Source: Microbispora hainanensis (lineage in GTDB: Bacteria; Actinomycetota; Actinomycetes; Streptosporangiales; Streptosporangiaceae). From it: 64,000 bases of DNA. The notes under the pieces are model-generated. The model did not search any database, was not told the DNA's origin, and saw only the letters and a list, made by a program, of their open reading frames with translations. How positions within the stretch are numbered: position 1 is the stretch's first letter; every line of letters begins with the position of its first letter. The position numbers and the translations under genes were made by a program. Positions 45,005-54,819 of the stretch are shown here, piece after piece. The DNA is taken from positions 2,232,001 through 2,296,000 of the forward strand of contig NZ_CP108086.1 in assembly GCF_036186745.1 (NCBI RefSeq), read 5' to 3'.

Positions 45005-45573
45005 GTGACGTCCTGTTCCGCCGCACCGACGGGCAGGTCGGCGAGCTCGCCGTACGCCGCCTCGATCCGGAGGCCGACGCGGTGACCGTGCACCTGTGGG
45101 TCACCCATCCCAAGGCCGTGTTCTGGATGATGCAGGACGCCGACGTCGCCCGCGTGGAGAAGGAGTACCGCGAGATCGTCGAGCACCCGCACCGCGACGC
45201 GTACCTGGGGCTGGTGAACGGCCGCCCGGCCTTCCTGGCCGAGCGCTACGACCCCGCCCGGGTCGAGCTGGCGGGCCTCTACGACGCCGAGGAGGGCGAC
45301 GTCGGCATGCACTTCCTGTGCGCGCCCGCCGAGACCCCGATCCACGGCTTCACCCTCGCCGTGATCACCACGGTCATGGAGCTGCTGTTCGCCGATCCCG
45401 CGACCCGGCGGGTGGTGGTCGAGCCCGACGTACGCAACACGGCGGTGCACGCGCTCAACGCGGCCGTCGGCTTCGAGGTCGTCGGAACGATCGCCAAGCC
45501 GGAGAAGGACGCCCTGCTGAGCGTCTGCACCCGGGAGAGGTTCCGCGCGGCGGCCCGGGAGGTGCACGCGTGA
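45001..45573 (+). CDS. desC: N-hydroxycadaverine acyltransferase DesC
   Basis: A 190-residue GNAT enzyme that attaches succinyl, acetyl or other acyl groups to N-hydroxycadaverine. [40 protein letters not shown] and [20 protein letters not shown] follow the AlcB/DesC pattern. ATGA overlap with desB and GTGA overlap with desD couple the four genes. Confidence 0.93.
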   Translation: MSDVLFRRTDGQVGELAVRRLDPEADAVTVHLWVTHPKAVFWMMQDADVARVEKEYREIVEHPHRDAYLGLVNGRPAFLAERYDPARVELAGLYDAEEGDVGMHFLCAPAETPIHGFTLAVITTVMELLFADPATRRVVVEPDVRNTAVHALNAAVGFEVVGTIAKPEKDALLSVCTRERFRAAAREVHA

Positions 45574-47429
45574 ACTCGTCAGCGGCGGCCCCCATGACGG
45601 CGAATCCCGTGGCGGCACACGACCCCATGGCCGCGGTCGCGCATCTCACCCCCGCCACCTGGGAGAAGGCCAACCGGCGGCTGGTGCGCAAGGCGCTCGC
45701 CGAGTTCGCCCACGAGCGGCTGCTCACCCCGCGGCCGCTCGGCGACGGGCGGTACGCCGTGCGCGGGCCGGGCGGGGTGGAGTATCGGTTCACCGCCGCG
45801 GTCCTGTCCCTCGACCACTGGCACATCGGCGAGGTCACCCGCCACGGGCCCGATGGCGAGCCACTGCCGCTCGACGCGCTGGAGTTCGTCACCGAGATGC
45901 GCGGCCCGCTCGGGCTGAGCGACGCGATCCTCCCCGTCTACCTGGAGGAGATCACCTCCACGCTGGCGAGCCTCGCGTACAAGCTGAGCCGCCCGCCGGT
46001 CGGCGCGGCCGAGCTGGCGAAGGCGGGCTTCCAGGACATCGAGGCCGCCATGACCGAGGGCCACCCGTGCTTCGTGGCCAACAGCGGCCGGATCGGTTAT
46101 GGCATAGACGACCACCACCGCTACGCCCCCGAGGCCGCCGCGCCCGTACGGCTGATCTGGCTGGCCGCCCACCGCGACCACACCACGTTCACCTGCTCGC
46201 GCGACATCGACTACGAACGGCTCATGCGGGGCGAGCTGGGCGAGGAGGTCCTGGCCCGCTTCGCGGGCACGCTGGCCGGCCTGGGGCTCGACATGGCCGA
46301 CTATCTGCTCGTGCCGGTGCACCCCTGGCAGTGGTGGAACCGGATCGCCGTGACGTTCGCGGCGGACGTCGCCGAGCGGCGGCTGGTCTGCCTGGGCCCC
46401 GGCGACGACGAGCACCTCGCGCAGCAGTCGGTGCGCACGTTCTTCAACGCGAGCGAGCCGTCCCGGCACTACGTCAAGACCGCCCTTTCGGTGCTGAACA
46501 TGGGCTTCGTGCGCGGCCTGTCGGCGGCGTACATGGAGGGCACCCCGGCGATCAACGACTGGCTCGCCGACCTGATCGCGGACGACGAGGTCCTCCGCAC
46601 GACCCGCCTGACGATCATCCGCGAGCGGGCGGCCGTCGGCTATCGCAACCGCCGGTTCGAGGCGGCCACCGACCGCCACTCGCCCTACCGCAAGATGCTG
46701 GCGGCGCTGTGGCGGGAGAGCCCGGTCGCGGGCCTGGAGCCGGGCAGGCGCCTGGCCACCATGGCCTCCCTGCTCCACACGGACCAGGACGGCCGGTCGT
46801 TCGCGGCGGCGCTGATCGAGCAGTCGGGCCTCGCCCCCGAGGTGTGGCTGCGGCGCTACCTCGACGCCTACCTCGTGCCGCTGCTGCACGCCTTCTACGC
46901 GTACGACCTGGCGTTCATGCCGCACGGCGAGAACGTCATCCTGGTCCTGAACGGCGGCGCGGTGGAACGGGTGATCTTCAAGGACATCGCCGAGGAGATC
47001 GTGGTGATGGACCCGCACGCGGAGCTGCCGCCCGAGGCCCGGCGGATCCGCGCCGAGGTGCCCGAGGAGCACCGGCTGCTGTCGATCTTCACCGACGTCT
47101 TCGACTGCTTCCTGCGGTTCCTCAACGCGGTGCTCGCCACGGACGGCGTGCTCGACGAGGACGCCTTCTGGCGGACCGTCGCCGAGTGCGCGACGGCCTA
47201 CCAGCGGTCGGTCCCTCACCTCGCGGAGCGGTTCCGGCGCTACGACCTGTTCGCGGAGACGTTCGCCCTGTCGTGCCTCAACCGCCTGCAACTGCGCGAC
47301 AACCGGCAGATGGTGGACCTGACCGACCCGTCGGCGGCACTGCAGATGGCCGGCGAGCTGGTCAACCCCATCGCCCGATTCGCTCCGGTTCGTCGTGAGG
47401 GCGGAGCGGTTACGCGGGCGCGTACGTGA
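45570..47429 (+). CDS. desD: NIS siderophore synthetase DesD
   Basis: A 619-residue IucA/IucC-type synthetase that joins and can cyclise N-succinyl-N-hydroxycadaverine units into desferrioxamines with ATP. EGHPCFVANSGRIGYG is the N-terminal family block, VPVHPWQWWNRI, RTFFNASEPSRHYVKTALSV and FMPHGENVILVLNGG form the ATP and substrate site. GTG 45570 overlaps the desC stop; some 30 residues before TPATWEKANRR are low-complexity. Its last 20 bp overlap the DUF1540 gene on the other strand. Confidence 0.95.
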   Translation: MNSSAAAPMTANPVAAHDPMAAVAHLTPATWEKANRRLVRKALAEFAHERLLTPRPLGDGRYAVRGPGGVEYRFTAAVLSLDHWHIGEVTRHGPDGEPLPLDALEFVTEMRGPLGLSDAILPVYLEEITSTLASLAYKLSRPPVGAAELAKAGFQDIEAAMTEGHPCFVANSGRIGYGIDDHHRYAPEAAAPVRLIWLAAHRDHTTFTCSRDIDYERLMRGELGEEVLARFAGTLAGLGLDMADYLLVPVHPWQWWNRIAVTFAADVAERRLVCLGPGDDEHLAQQSVRTFFNASEPSRHYVKTALSVLNMGFVRGLSAAYMEGTPAINDWLADLIADDEVLRTTRLTIIRERAAVGYRNRRFEAATDRHSPYRKMLAALWRESPVAGLEPGRRLATMASLLHTDQDGRSFAAALIEQSGLAPEVWLRRYLDAYLVPLLHAFYAYDLAFMPHGENVILVLNGGAVERVIFKDIAEEIVVMDPHAELPPEARRIRAEVPEEHRLLSIFTDVFDCFLRFLNAVLATDGVLDEDAFWRTVAECATAYQRSVPHLAERFRRYDLFAETFALSCLNRLQLRDNRQMVDLTDPSAALQMAGELVNPIARFAPVRREGGAVTRART

Positions 47430-47739
47430 GGCAGTCGGCCTCGTCCAGGGAGTAGCCGATGTCGATGCCGGGCGCCTGGCACTCCAGCGACACGTTGTGC
47501 TGGCAGTCGGAAATCTTGCAGGCGCCCACCCGGCCCACGGTCTGCTGGTCGCCCCCCGGTGTGGGTGCGGTGAAGAACGTGTCGCAGTGCGCGTGGGACA
47601 CGTCCCCGACCGTGATGGCGGTGGCGTGGCAGGTGCCGTCGCGGTTGTACGCGCACGAGGTGGCCTGGCAACGGTTGACTACGGGCATTTCCATGGGCGG
47701 CTGCTCCCTCTGACGATCGTGGCTTTCGTCCTGGCTCAT
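47410..47739 (-). CDS. DUF1540-domain cysteine-rich protein
   Basis: A 109-residue protein with two DUF1540 modules. First: NRCQATSCAYNRDGTCHATA followed by HAHCDTF; second: ACKISDCQHNVSLECQAPGI followed by ADCLTYAPA. The four-Cys pattern of each module suggests metal binding, though no role is proven. GAAGGCGG precedes ATG 47739. It converges with desD, overlapping by 20 bp. Confidence 0.85.
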   Translation of the reverse strand: MSQDESHDRQREQPPMEMPVVNRCQATSCAYNRDGTCHATAITVGDVSHAHCDTFFTAPTPGGDQQTVGRVGACKISDCQHNVSLECQAPGIDIGYSLDEADCLTYAPA

Positions 47740-47930
47740 ACCGCCTTCGACCAGGTCGGCAATCTCCACCGAGATCCCAGACTCGGCCAAGCCACGCCAG
47801 GGGACACAGCAGTTTGGTGCAGCAGCTCCTCGGCCAGGGCGAGGAGCTGCAGGGCGGTCGGGTCGGCGGCCCCGCCGTCGCGTGGCACCCGGGGCGGAGA
47901 TGCGTTGCAGCAGCACGTGGACGTCGTCGC
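47740..47930 (-). pseudogene. Possible frameshifted gene fragments upstream of the DUF1540 gene
   Basis: Protein-like pieces occur in different minus-strand frames: DVHVLLQRISAPGA, then DPTALQLLALAEELLHQ, then RGLAESGISVEIADLVEGG running into the DUF1540 start. Read together they look like one small helical protein with two frame slips. This may be decay, sequence error or chance. Confidence 0.3.
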
Positions 47931-48143
47931 CGCCGCGGCCGGAAGGCGGTGCAGGCCGCCACCTAAACTGGGACGCACTCGTGCGGGATCCGCTCCCCTT
48001 GGCGACCGTCGTACGGACCCGTGATCAGGCCGGGCGGCGGGCCCGGCCGCAAACGGGCCGCGAAACGGGCCGCGAAACGGGCCGCGAAACGGGCGCAGAA
48101 CGAACGCGGGGCGGGTGGCAGGCCGGGTGGTGAGGAGGACGGT
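47931..48143. repeat. Spacer before crcB with a 12-bp tandem repeat
   Basis: The rest of the roughly 400-bp gap before crcB. GGGCCGCGAAAC occurs about four times in tandem at 48051-48097, giving KRAA units if translated. No fluoride-riboswitch fold (the crcB motif) could be recognised before crcB. Confidence 0.7.
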
Positions 48144-48674
48144 GTGAGCCGGCGCGTACGCGGCGATCGGGAAGAGGCGGATCTGCCGGTCGACCCCGAC
48201 GTGGACCTCCGGCATGCACCGGACCCGTTCCGCACGCCCGCGCCCCCGGCTCGCGGCCGGACCTGGGATGTCCTCGCGGTGATCGCCCTCGGCGGCGGAG
48301 CCGGCGCCGTGGCCAGATATCTGGTCGGCCAGGCCTTCCCCGGGCCGCCCACCGGGTTTCCCTGGGGGACGTTCCTCATCAACGTCACCGGCTGCTTCGC
48401 GCTCGGGCTCCTGATGGTCTTCGTCCTGGACGTCTGGCCGCCGAGCCGCTACGTCCGGCCGTTCTTCGGGGTCGGCGTCCTCGGCGGGTTCACGACGTTC
48501 TCCACCTTCAGCGTGGAGATCGTCGACAGGGTGTCGCGCGGCGCGGGGGTGGTGGCCGGTGCGTACGCCGCGGCGAGCCTGGTCGCCGGACTGGTCGCGG
48601 TCTGGTGCGGCATCGTCCTCGCCCGCACCCTGGCGGGCCTCCCCGTACGGCGAGGCGGGAGGAAGGGCGAATGA
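48144..48674 (+). CDS. crcB: Fluoride efflux protein CrcB/FluC, first copy
   Basis: A 176-residue protein: a 40-residue hydrophilic leader, then four helices. [36 protein letters not shown] and [20 protein letters not shown] carry the Asn and the Phe-box residues of Fluc channels. GTG 48144 has AGGAGG at good spacing. It works as a dimer, here probably with the second copy 350 bp downstream. Confidence 0.93.
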   Translation: MSRRVRGDREEADLPVDPDVDLRHAPDPFRTPAPPARGRTWDVLAVIALGGGAGAVARYLVGQAFPGPPTGFPWGTFLINVTGCFALGLLMVFVLDVWPPSRYVRPFFGVGVLGGFTTFSTFSVEIVDRVSRGAGVVAGAYAAASLVAGLVAVWCGIVLARTLAGLPVRRGGRKGE

Positions 48675-49024
48675 GACTGCAGGGGCCCGCGCAGCGGCTG
48701 ACGATCCTGATCGGCGAGAGCGACCAGTATCGGCACCGGCCGCTGTACACCGAGATCGTGCACCGGGCGAGGGCGATGGGCCTGGCGGGGGCGAGCGTGT
48801 TCCGGGGCATCGAGGGCTTCGGCGCGTCCTCGCGCATCCACACGAGCCGCCTGCTGTCGCTCAGCGAGGACCTGCCCGTCGCCGTCGTCATCGTGGACAT
48901 CCCGGAGAAGATCACTGCGTTCCTGGCGGAACTGGACGAGCTGGTGACCGAGGGCCTGGTGGTCGTCGATCCCGTGGAGGTCTACCGCTACGTCGGGCGT
49001 GAGGCGGGGCGGGCCGAGTCGTGA
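48671..49024 (+). CDS. DUF190 family protein between two crcB genes
   Basis: A 117-residue soluble protein of the DUF190 family (PII-like fold): [69 protein letters not shown] precedes the ATG, which overlaps the first crcB stop. Its stop overlaps the second crcB start. The constant linkage suggests a regulatory partner of the fluoride exporter. Confidence 0.9.
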   Translation: MRLQGPAQRLTILIGESDQYRHRPLYTEIVHRARAMGLAGASVFRGIEGFGASSRIHTSRLLSLSEDLPVAVVIVDIPEKITAFLAELDELVTEGLVVVDPVEVYRYVGREAGRAES

Positions 49025-49392
49025 CCCTGCTGCTCGTCTTCCTCGGCGGCATCGTCGGCGCCCCCGCCCGTTATCTCCTCGACCGCCTGGTGCAGCGCCT
49101 GCACGACAGCGTGTTCCCGTGGGGCACGCTGTCGGTCAACCTGTCCGGGGCGTTCGTGCTCGGGCTGCTGTTCGGCGCCCACGACCACCTCGGGCTGCCC
49201 ACCGCCATGCTCACCCTGCTCGGCACCGGCTTCTGCGGTGCGTTCACGACGTTCAGCACGTTCGGCTTCGAGACCGTACGGCTGCTGGAGGAGGGCTCGG
49301 TGCTGGAGGCCGGGCTCAACGCGCTCGGCAGCCTGGTCTTCGGCGTCCTCGCCGCGGCCGCCGGATTCGCGCTGGCCGCCCTCCTCGCCTGA
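49021..49392 (+). CDS. crcB: Fluoride efflux protein CrcB/FluC, second copy
   Basis: A 123-residue four-helix Fluc protein: [40 protein letters not shown] and [20 protein letters not shown]. Starts at GTG 49021 overlapping the DUF190 stop. Actinomycetes often carry such paired genes, which may form heterodimers. Confidence 0.93.
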   Translation: MTLLLVFLGGIVGAPARYLLDRLVQRLHDSVFPWGTLSVNLSGAFVLGLLFGAHDHLGLPTAMLTLLGTGFCGAFTTFSTFGFETVRLLEEGSVLEAGLNALGSLVFGVLAAAAGFALAALLA

Positions 49393-49705
49393 CCCGACCC
49401 GGCCGCGCGCTTCCCTGAGACCGGCCGCGCTGTTTCCCCAAGACCGCCCGGTCGTGCTGCTCCCCCTGAGACCGGCCGCGCTCCCCCTAAGACTGGCCGG
49501 CCGCGTTGCTTCCTGAGACCGGCCGCGTTGCTTCCTGAGACCGGCCGCGTTGCTTCCTGAGACCGGCCGCGTTGCTTTCCCGGGACCGCCCGGCCGTGCT
49601 CCTTGCCCGGGACGGCCCCCGGCCGCCCCGCGTGTGGAGGAGCGGGGCGGCGCGTCTCGGACGGCCGACGGCGTCAGCGGTGCCGGGTCATCGCGACGAT
49701 GGGGA
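49393..49705. repeat. Spacer built of 22-bp tandem repeats
   Basis: GCGTTGCTTCCTGAGACCGGCC recurs at 49503, 49525 and 49547, with degenerate copies from about 49405 to 49640. No gene is present. It lies between convergent genes (crcB and the hydrolase) and several copies could form G-C stems, so it may also end transcription. Confidence 0.85.
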
Positions 49706-50593
<888 letters not shown>

Positions 50594-50607
50594 CTAGACC
50601 ACGATTA

Positions 50608-50624
50608 AGTTGTGCGCAAGGTAA
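50608..50624. promoter_or_regulatory. Putative OhrR box upstream of the hydrolase
   Basis: AGTTGTGCGCAAGGTAA shares GTGC-CAAGGT with the sequence before ohrR (51574-51592). It lies about 70 bp upstream of the hydrolase start and about 80 bp upstream of the divergent membrane-protein start. Confidence 0.4.
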
Positions 50625-50703
50625 TCGCGTCCGAGGAGTCCGGATGTGAGTACGATCACGGGTGTGCCGGTCGCGCCGCGGCCCGGGGGAAGGGTGGAGA
50701 AGG

Positions 50704-51048
50704 ATGCTGGCCGGTTTGCGGAGGATCGGTTGGGGAGCGTTCGCGCTCTTCCTGGCCGCGTTCGCGGTCTTCGAGAGCGTCAAGTACGGCCTGCCGACCA
50801 CCCTCGCCGCGCTCGCGTTCTTCGCGTTGATCGACATCGCGCGGCTCGCCGGGGTCCGGCCGCCCGGCGTGCTCTACCAGGCGGTCCACCGCGTGTGGAT
50901 CCCGCTCGTGGTGCTGGTCGTCTATTCGTTCGGCCCGATCGTGTGGCCGCCACTGTTCACCGCCGGCCTCGGCTGGCTGGCCCGCATCGCCCTCGAACGG
51001 ACGCTGGGGCGCCGGGTGGCATCGCGGGATGTGCCGGCCGAGCGGTGA
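50704..51048 (+). CDS. Small hypothetical membrane protein
   Basis: A 114-residue protein with three or four hydrophobic segments (IGWGAFALFLAAFAVFESVK, LAALAFFALIDIARLAG, VWIPLVVLVVYSFGPIVWPP). Not recognised. GGTGGAG precedes the ATG. It lies between the hydrolase and ohrR, divergent from the first and convergent with the second, and may belong to the same regulon. Confidence 0.65.
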   Translation: MLAGLRRIGWGAFALFLAAFAVFESVKYGLPTTLAALAFFALIDIARLAGVRPPGVLYQAVHRVWIPLVVLVVYSFGPIVWPPLFTAGLGWLARIALERTLGRRVASRDVPAER

Positions 51049-51057
51049 GGGCGGCTC

Positions 51058-51528
51058 TCAGCCTCGCCGGTCGGCGTGGGCGGTGACGTTGGCGGTCAGG
51101 CGGCGCAGGGTGGTGAGCGTGCGGGCGAACTCGTCGGGTTCGAGCGCCATCGCATCGCCGACGGAGGTGAAGACCGCGTCGCTGCGCTCCCGCAGTGCGG
51201 CGCCCTTCTCGGTCAGCGTGATCTGCACCGTGCGCTCGTCGTCCACGCGGCGCTCCCGGCGCAGCAGGCCGTTCGCCTCCAGGCGCTTGAGCAGGGGCGT
51301 CATCGTGCCGTAGTCGAGCTGCAACGCCCCGCCGAGCTCCTTGACCGCGACGCCCTCCTCGGGGCCGTCCCACAGCACCAGCAGGACCAGGAACTGCGGG
51401 TACGTCAGCCCCATCTCATCGAGAATCGGCCGATAGAGGGCGGTGACGGCGCGGGAGGCGGCGTACAGCGCGAAGCACATCTTGTCGTCGAGAACGCGGG
51501 GCAGCCCGTCGCTTGTGGTGCTGGTCAT
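51058..51528 (-). CDS. ohrR: Organic-hydroperoxide-sensing repressor OhrR (MarR family)
   Basis: A 156-residue winged-helix regulator. LDDKMCFALYAASRAVTALY with Cys18 and LTYPQFLVLLVLWDGPEEGV are the OhrR signature; Cys18 is the peroxidatic residue that on oxidation releases DNA. Recognition helix: LQLDYGTMTPLLKRLEANGL. GGAGAG precedes the ATG. No ohr gene is adjacent; the hydrolase at 49.7 kb carries a similar upstream box and is the likely local target. Confidence 0.9.
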   Translation of the reverse strand: MTSTTSDGLPRVLDDKMCFALYAASRAVTALYRPILDEMGLTYPQFLVLLVLWDGPEEGVAVKELGGALQLDYGTMTPLLKRLEANGLLRRERRVDDERTVQITLTEKGAALRERSDAVFTSVGDAMALEPDEFARTLTTLRRLTANVTAHADRRG

Positions 51529-51573
51529 CTCTCCACTGTAGGAGCCTGGCCCGCCATTGGCACGTGAACGTTC

Positions 51574-51592
51574 CAATCGTGCACAAGGTTTT
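51574..51592. promoter_or_regulatory. Putative OhrR autoregulatory box
   Basis: CAATCGTGCACAAGGTTTT, 46 bp before ohrR, includes the palindromic GTGCAC and shares GTGC-CAAGGT with the box at 50608. Confidence 0.4.
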
Positions 51593-51635
51593 ATGTCGAG
51601 GGTGACCCGGTGCCGGCCGGGTCACCGCCGACCGG

Positions 51636-51938
51636 TCAGCCGCAGTAGCGCAGCACCGCGGGCTTGCCGCAGGCCAGGGTCCCCGAGCGGGTGCCGCCCT
51701 GCGCGTCCAGGCCGAGGCCGAGGCCGAGGTCGACGTTCACGTCGAGGGCGACGTTGAGGCCGAGTCCCAGGCCGACGTTCGCGTCGGCCTTGGCGCCGAG
51801 GCCCACCGCGGCGGTGGCGGTGGCGGGCGTGGTGGCCTTCGGCGCGTCACCGCCGCAGCCCGCGTAGGCGGGCGCGGCGGCGAGGATGCCCGCACAGGTC
51901 AGGGCGGCCAGGGACATAAGACGAATAGGGCGGTGCAT
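51636..51938 (-). CDS. Small secreted protein with an alternating beta-type repeat
   Basis: A 100-residue precursor: signal peptide MHRPIRLMSLAALTCAGILA ending PAYA, mature start GCGGDAPK. Residues 45-80 alternate strictly between aliphatic and small/polar residues (ANVGLGLGLNVALDVNVDLG), which favours an exposed beta-strand or amyloid. Cys residues near both ends of the mature chain (GCGG, LACG, RYCG) could form disulfides. GAGGAAT precedes the ATG. It resembles chaplin or rodlin logic but not their sequence. Function unknown. Confidence 0.7.
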   Translation of the reverse strand: MHRPIRLMSLAALTCAGILAAAPAYAGCGGDAPKATTPATATAAVGLGAKADANVGLGLGLNVALDVNVDLGLGLGLDAQGGTRSGTLACGKPAVLRYCG

Positions 51939-52057
51939 GAAGATTCCTCATCTCAGGTGTAACCGATCGTGCTTGATCGTCACCCTTCGTATCCGTGTGT
52001 AGGTAGCGACAAACTCAGGTCACGCCCGCCGGGGCACCAAAAGCGCGGCGAGAACCG

Positions 52058-52468
52058 GTGACGAAACGGGCCATTGCCCGCCGGAAAGTACGGACGTACC
52101 GTCAGGGCGTGGCAGTCATCCACAGGGAACGTGTGGCCTGGGAGAGCGCCAGGGTGTTCGTCGCGGCCGCGACGGCCGACGCCTACTGGTGGCTCGGTGA
52201 GACGCTCGCACGCCGTCTCGGGCAGGGGTACGAATCGGACCTGGCCCGCACCCGCCTGCGCCTCCAGCGCGAGGAGGCCGGGCCGGCCCAGGGCACCCGC
52301 GCCGCAGGTGGGGACGCGTTGTCCGCCGAGGTCGGCGCCTGGCGCGCCCGGATCGAGGACGCCCTGACGGAGCGTCCGGAGCTCGCGGACGTCCTGCGGC
52401 AGGTGATCGAGGAGACCGGCCGCCGCATGGATAGCCCGCACTCCACCGGCCCGGCGCGCCGGGAATGA
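52058..52468 (+). CDS. Hypothetical protein
   Basis: A 136-residue, mostly helical protein, not recognised. RERVAWESARVFVAAATADA and DALTERPELADVLRQVIEET look like amphipathic helices. The first 17 residues are very basic, and a second possible start is GTG 52109; neither has a clear ribosome site. Its transcript should end at the strong hairpin 4 bp downstream. Confidence 0.5.
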   Translation: MTKRAIARRKVRTYRQGVAVIHRERVAWESARVFVAAATADAYWWLGETLARRLGQGYESDLARTRLRLQREEAGPAQGTRAAGGDALSAEVGAWRARIEDALTERPELADVLRQVIEETGRRMDSPHSTGPARRE

Positions 52469-52471
52469 CCA

Positions 52472-52508
52472 AGGCCGGGTTGTCCACGGGCTGTGGACAA
52501 CCCGGCCT
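52472..52508. terminator. Strong bidirectional terminator
   Basis: A perfect 16-pair stem with a five-base loop (arm 52472-52487, loop GGGCT, arm 52493-52508) between convergent genes. TGTGGACAA in the right arm is a perfect inverse DnaA box. Confidence 0.85.
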
Positions 52509-52543
52509 CGAATGGCCCGGAGGCGACGTCAGCGGAAGCGGCC

Positions 52544-54790
52544 TCAACGGAAGCGGCGGAGCCTCAGGCTGTTGCTGACGACGAAGACACTGGAGAAGGC
52601 CATCGCCGCTCCGGCGATCATCGGGTTCAGCAGCCCCGCGGCGGCCAGCGGCAGGGCCGCGACGTTGTAGGCGAACGCCCAGAACAGGTTCCCCTTGATC
52701 GTGCGCAGCGTGCGCCGCGACAGCCGGATCGCGTCGGCCGCCACCCGCAGGTCACCCCGCACCAGCGTCAGGTCGGCCGCCTCGATCGCCACGTCGGTGC
52801 CGGTGCCCATGGCCAGACCGAGATCGGCCTGGGCCAGCGCGGCGGCGTCGTTGACCCCGTCTCCGACCATCGCGACGGTCTTGCCCTCGGCCTGCAGTCG
52901 CTTGACCACGTCGACCTTCCCGGCGGGCAGCACCTCGGCGATCACCTCGTCGATCCCCACCTGGGCGGCGACCGCCCGGGCGACCGCCTGGTTGTCGCCG
53001 GTCAGCAGCACCGGGGTCAGCCCCAGCGCCCGCAGGTCGGCGATGGCCTGGGCGCTGGTGGGCTTGACCACGTCGGCCACCACCAGCACCCCGCGGGCCT
53101 GGCCGTCCCAGCCGACCGCCACCGCCGTACGGCCGGCCGCCTGCGCCTGCTCCAGGGCCTCGGTGAGGTCGGCGGGCAGGTGCTGGGACCACTCGGCCAG
53201 CAGCCGGGGCCGTCCCACGAGTACGGCGTGGCCGTCCACGATGCCCTGCACCCCCAGGCCCTCGACGTTGGCGAAGTCCTCGGTGGTGGGCAGCTCGCCC
53301 ACGCGTTCGGCGGCGCCCCGGGCGATCGCCTGGGCGATGGGGTGCTCGGAGGCGTGCTCCAGCGCCCCGGCCAGCCGCAGCACCTCCCGCTCGGTGACCC
53401 CGCCGGTGGTGTGGACCTCGACCAGGGTCATCCGGCCTTCGGTGACGGTGCCGGTCTTGTCCAGCACGATCGTGTCGATCCGCCGGGTCGACTCCAGCAC
53501 CTCGGGGCCCTTGATCAGGATGCCGAGCTGGGCGCCGCGGCCGGTGCCGACCAGCAGCGCGGTCGGCGTGGCCAGCCCCAGCGCGCACGGGCAGGCGATG
53601 ATCAGCACCGCGACCGCGGCGGTGAACGCCGCGCCTGCTCCTTCGCCGGTGCCGAGCCAGTATCCCAAGGTCGCCACCGACAGGGCGATGACGATGGGGA
53701 CGAAGATCCCGGAGATGCGGTCGGCCAGGCGCTGCACCTGTGCCTTGCCCGTCTGGGCGTCTTCCACCAGGCGGGCCATCTGGGCGAGCTGGGTGTCGGC
53801 GCCGATCCGGGTGGCCCGCACCACCAGCCGCCCGCCGGCGTTGACCGTGGCGCCGGTCACCGGGTCGCCGGGCCGCACCTCGACCGGGACGGATTCGCCG
53901 GTGAGCATCGAGGCGTCGACCGCCGAGGTGCCCTCCTCGATCACACCGTCGGTGGCGATCTTCTCCCCGGGACGGACCACGAAAAGGTCGCCCACCCGCA
54001 GCTCCCCGACAGGGATGCGTGTTTCGCGGCCCTCGCGCAGGACGGCGACGTCCTTGGCGCCCAGCTCCAGCAGCGCCCGCAACGCCGCACCCGCCCGCCG
54101 CTTGGAGCGGGCCTCGAAGTAGCGCCCGGCGAGGATGAACGCCGTCACCCCGGCGGCGGCCTCCAGGTAGATGTTGCCCGCGCCGTCGCTGCGGGTGATG
54201 GTCAGGTCGAACCCGTGGGTCATCCCCGGCACCCCCGCATCCCCGAAGAACAGGGCCCACAGCGACCAGCCCAGCGCGGCGATCGTGCCCAGGGAGACGA
54301 GGGTGTCCATGGTGGCGGTGCCGTGCCGCAGGTTGGTCCAGGCCGCCTTGTGGAACGGCAGCCCGCCGTACACCACGACCGGGGCGGCGAGCGTGAGCGA
54401 CAGCCACTGCCAGTAGGTGAACTGCAGCGCGGGGATCATCGCCAGCGCGATCACCGGCACCGCCAGCACAACCGACACCAGCAGCCGGGTCCGCAGCGGA
54501 GCCAGCTCGTCGCCCGGCTCCTCGGGAGCCTGTTCGGGCTTCGGCGGTTCGGGGAGCGCGGCGGTGTAACCGGCCTTCTCCACCTCCGCCACCAGCAGAT
54601 GGGGGTCCAGATCGGCCGGGAAGGTCACCTTGGCCTTCTCCGTGGCGTAGTTCACCGTGGCGGTGACACCGTCCAGCTTGTTGAGCTTGCGCTCGATCCG
54701 GTTCGCGCACGACGCGCAGGTCATGCCGCCGATCGAGAGCTCGACGGTGCCGCCCGCGGCAGACGGCTTGTCGCCGGTGATGGAGGACAT
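52544..54790 (-). CDS. copA: Copper-exporting P1B-type ATPase CopA
   Basis: A 748-residue pump that uses ATP to export Cu(I). One N-terminal metal-binding domain with [16 protein letters not shown]; eight membrane helices; the transport motif [12 protein letters not shown]; phosphorylation Asp444 in [11 protein letters not shown]; hinge [20 protein letters not shown]. It is the last gene of copZ-secreted protein-copA and lies downstream of a CsoR-like operator. The final helix pair ends in the usual NSLRLRRF. Confidence 0.96.
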   Translation of the reverse strand: MSSITGDKPSAAGGTVELSIGGMTCASCANRIERKLNKLDGVTATVNYATEKAKVTFPADLDPHLLVAEVEKAGYTAALPEPPKPEQAPEEPGDELAPLRTRLLVSVVLAVPVIALAMIPALQFTYWQWLSLTLAAPVVVYGGLPFHKAAWTNLRHGTATMDTLVSLGTIAALGWSLWALFFGDAGVPGMTHGFDLTITRSDGAGNIYLEAAAGVTAFILAGRYFEARSKRRAGAALRALLELGAKDVAVLREGRETRIPVGELRVGDLFVVRPGEKIATDGVIEEGTSAVDASMLTGESVPVEVRPGDPVTGATVNAGGRLVVRATRIGADTQLAQMARLVEDAQTGKAQVQRLADRISGIFVPIVIALSVATLGYWLGTGEGAGAAFTAAVAVLIIACPCALGLATPTALLVGTGRGAQLGILIKGPEVLESTRRIDTIVLDKTGTVTEGRMTLVEVHTTGGVTEREVLRLAGALEHASEHPIAQAIARGAAERVGELPTTEDFANVEGLGVQGIVDGHAVLVGRPRLLAEWSQHLPADLTEALEQAQAAGRTAVAVGWDGQARGVLVVADVVKPTSAQAIADLRALGLTPVLLTGDNQAVARAVAAQVGIDEVIAEVLPAGKVDVVKRLQAEGKTVAMVGDGVNDAAALAQADLGLAMGTGTDVAIEAADLTLVRGDLRVAADAIRLSRRTLRTIKGNLFWAFAYNVAALPLAAAGLLNPMIAGAAMAFSSVFVVSNSLRLRRFR

Positions 54791-54819
54791 CGCTCCTCCT
54801 TTCCGCGTCTTGTGCGCTG

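Noticed and set aside
47931-48143. Fluoride riboswitch upstream of crcB
   Set aside because: The conserved crcB-motif core could not be found; the leader is mostly a 12-bp repeat.
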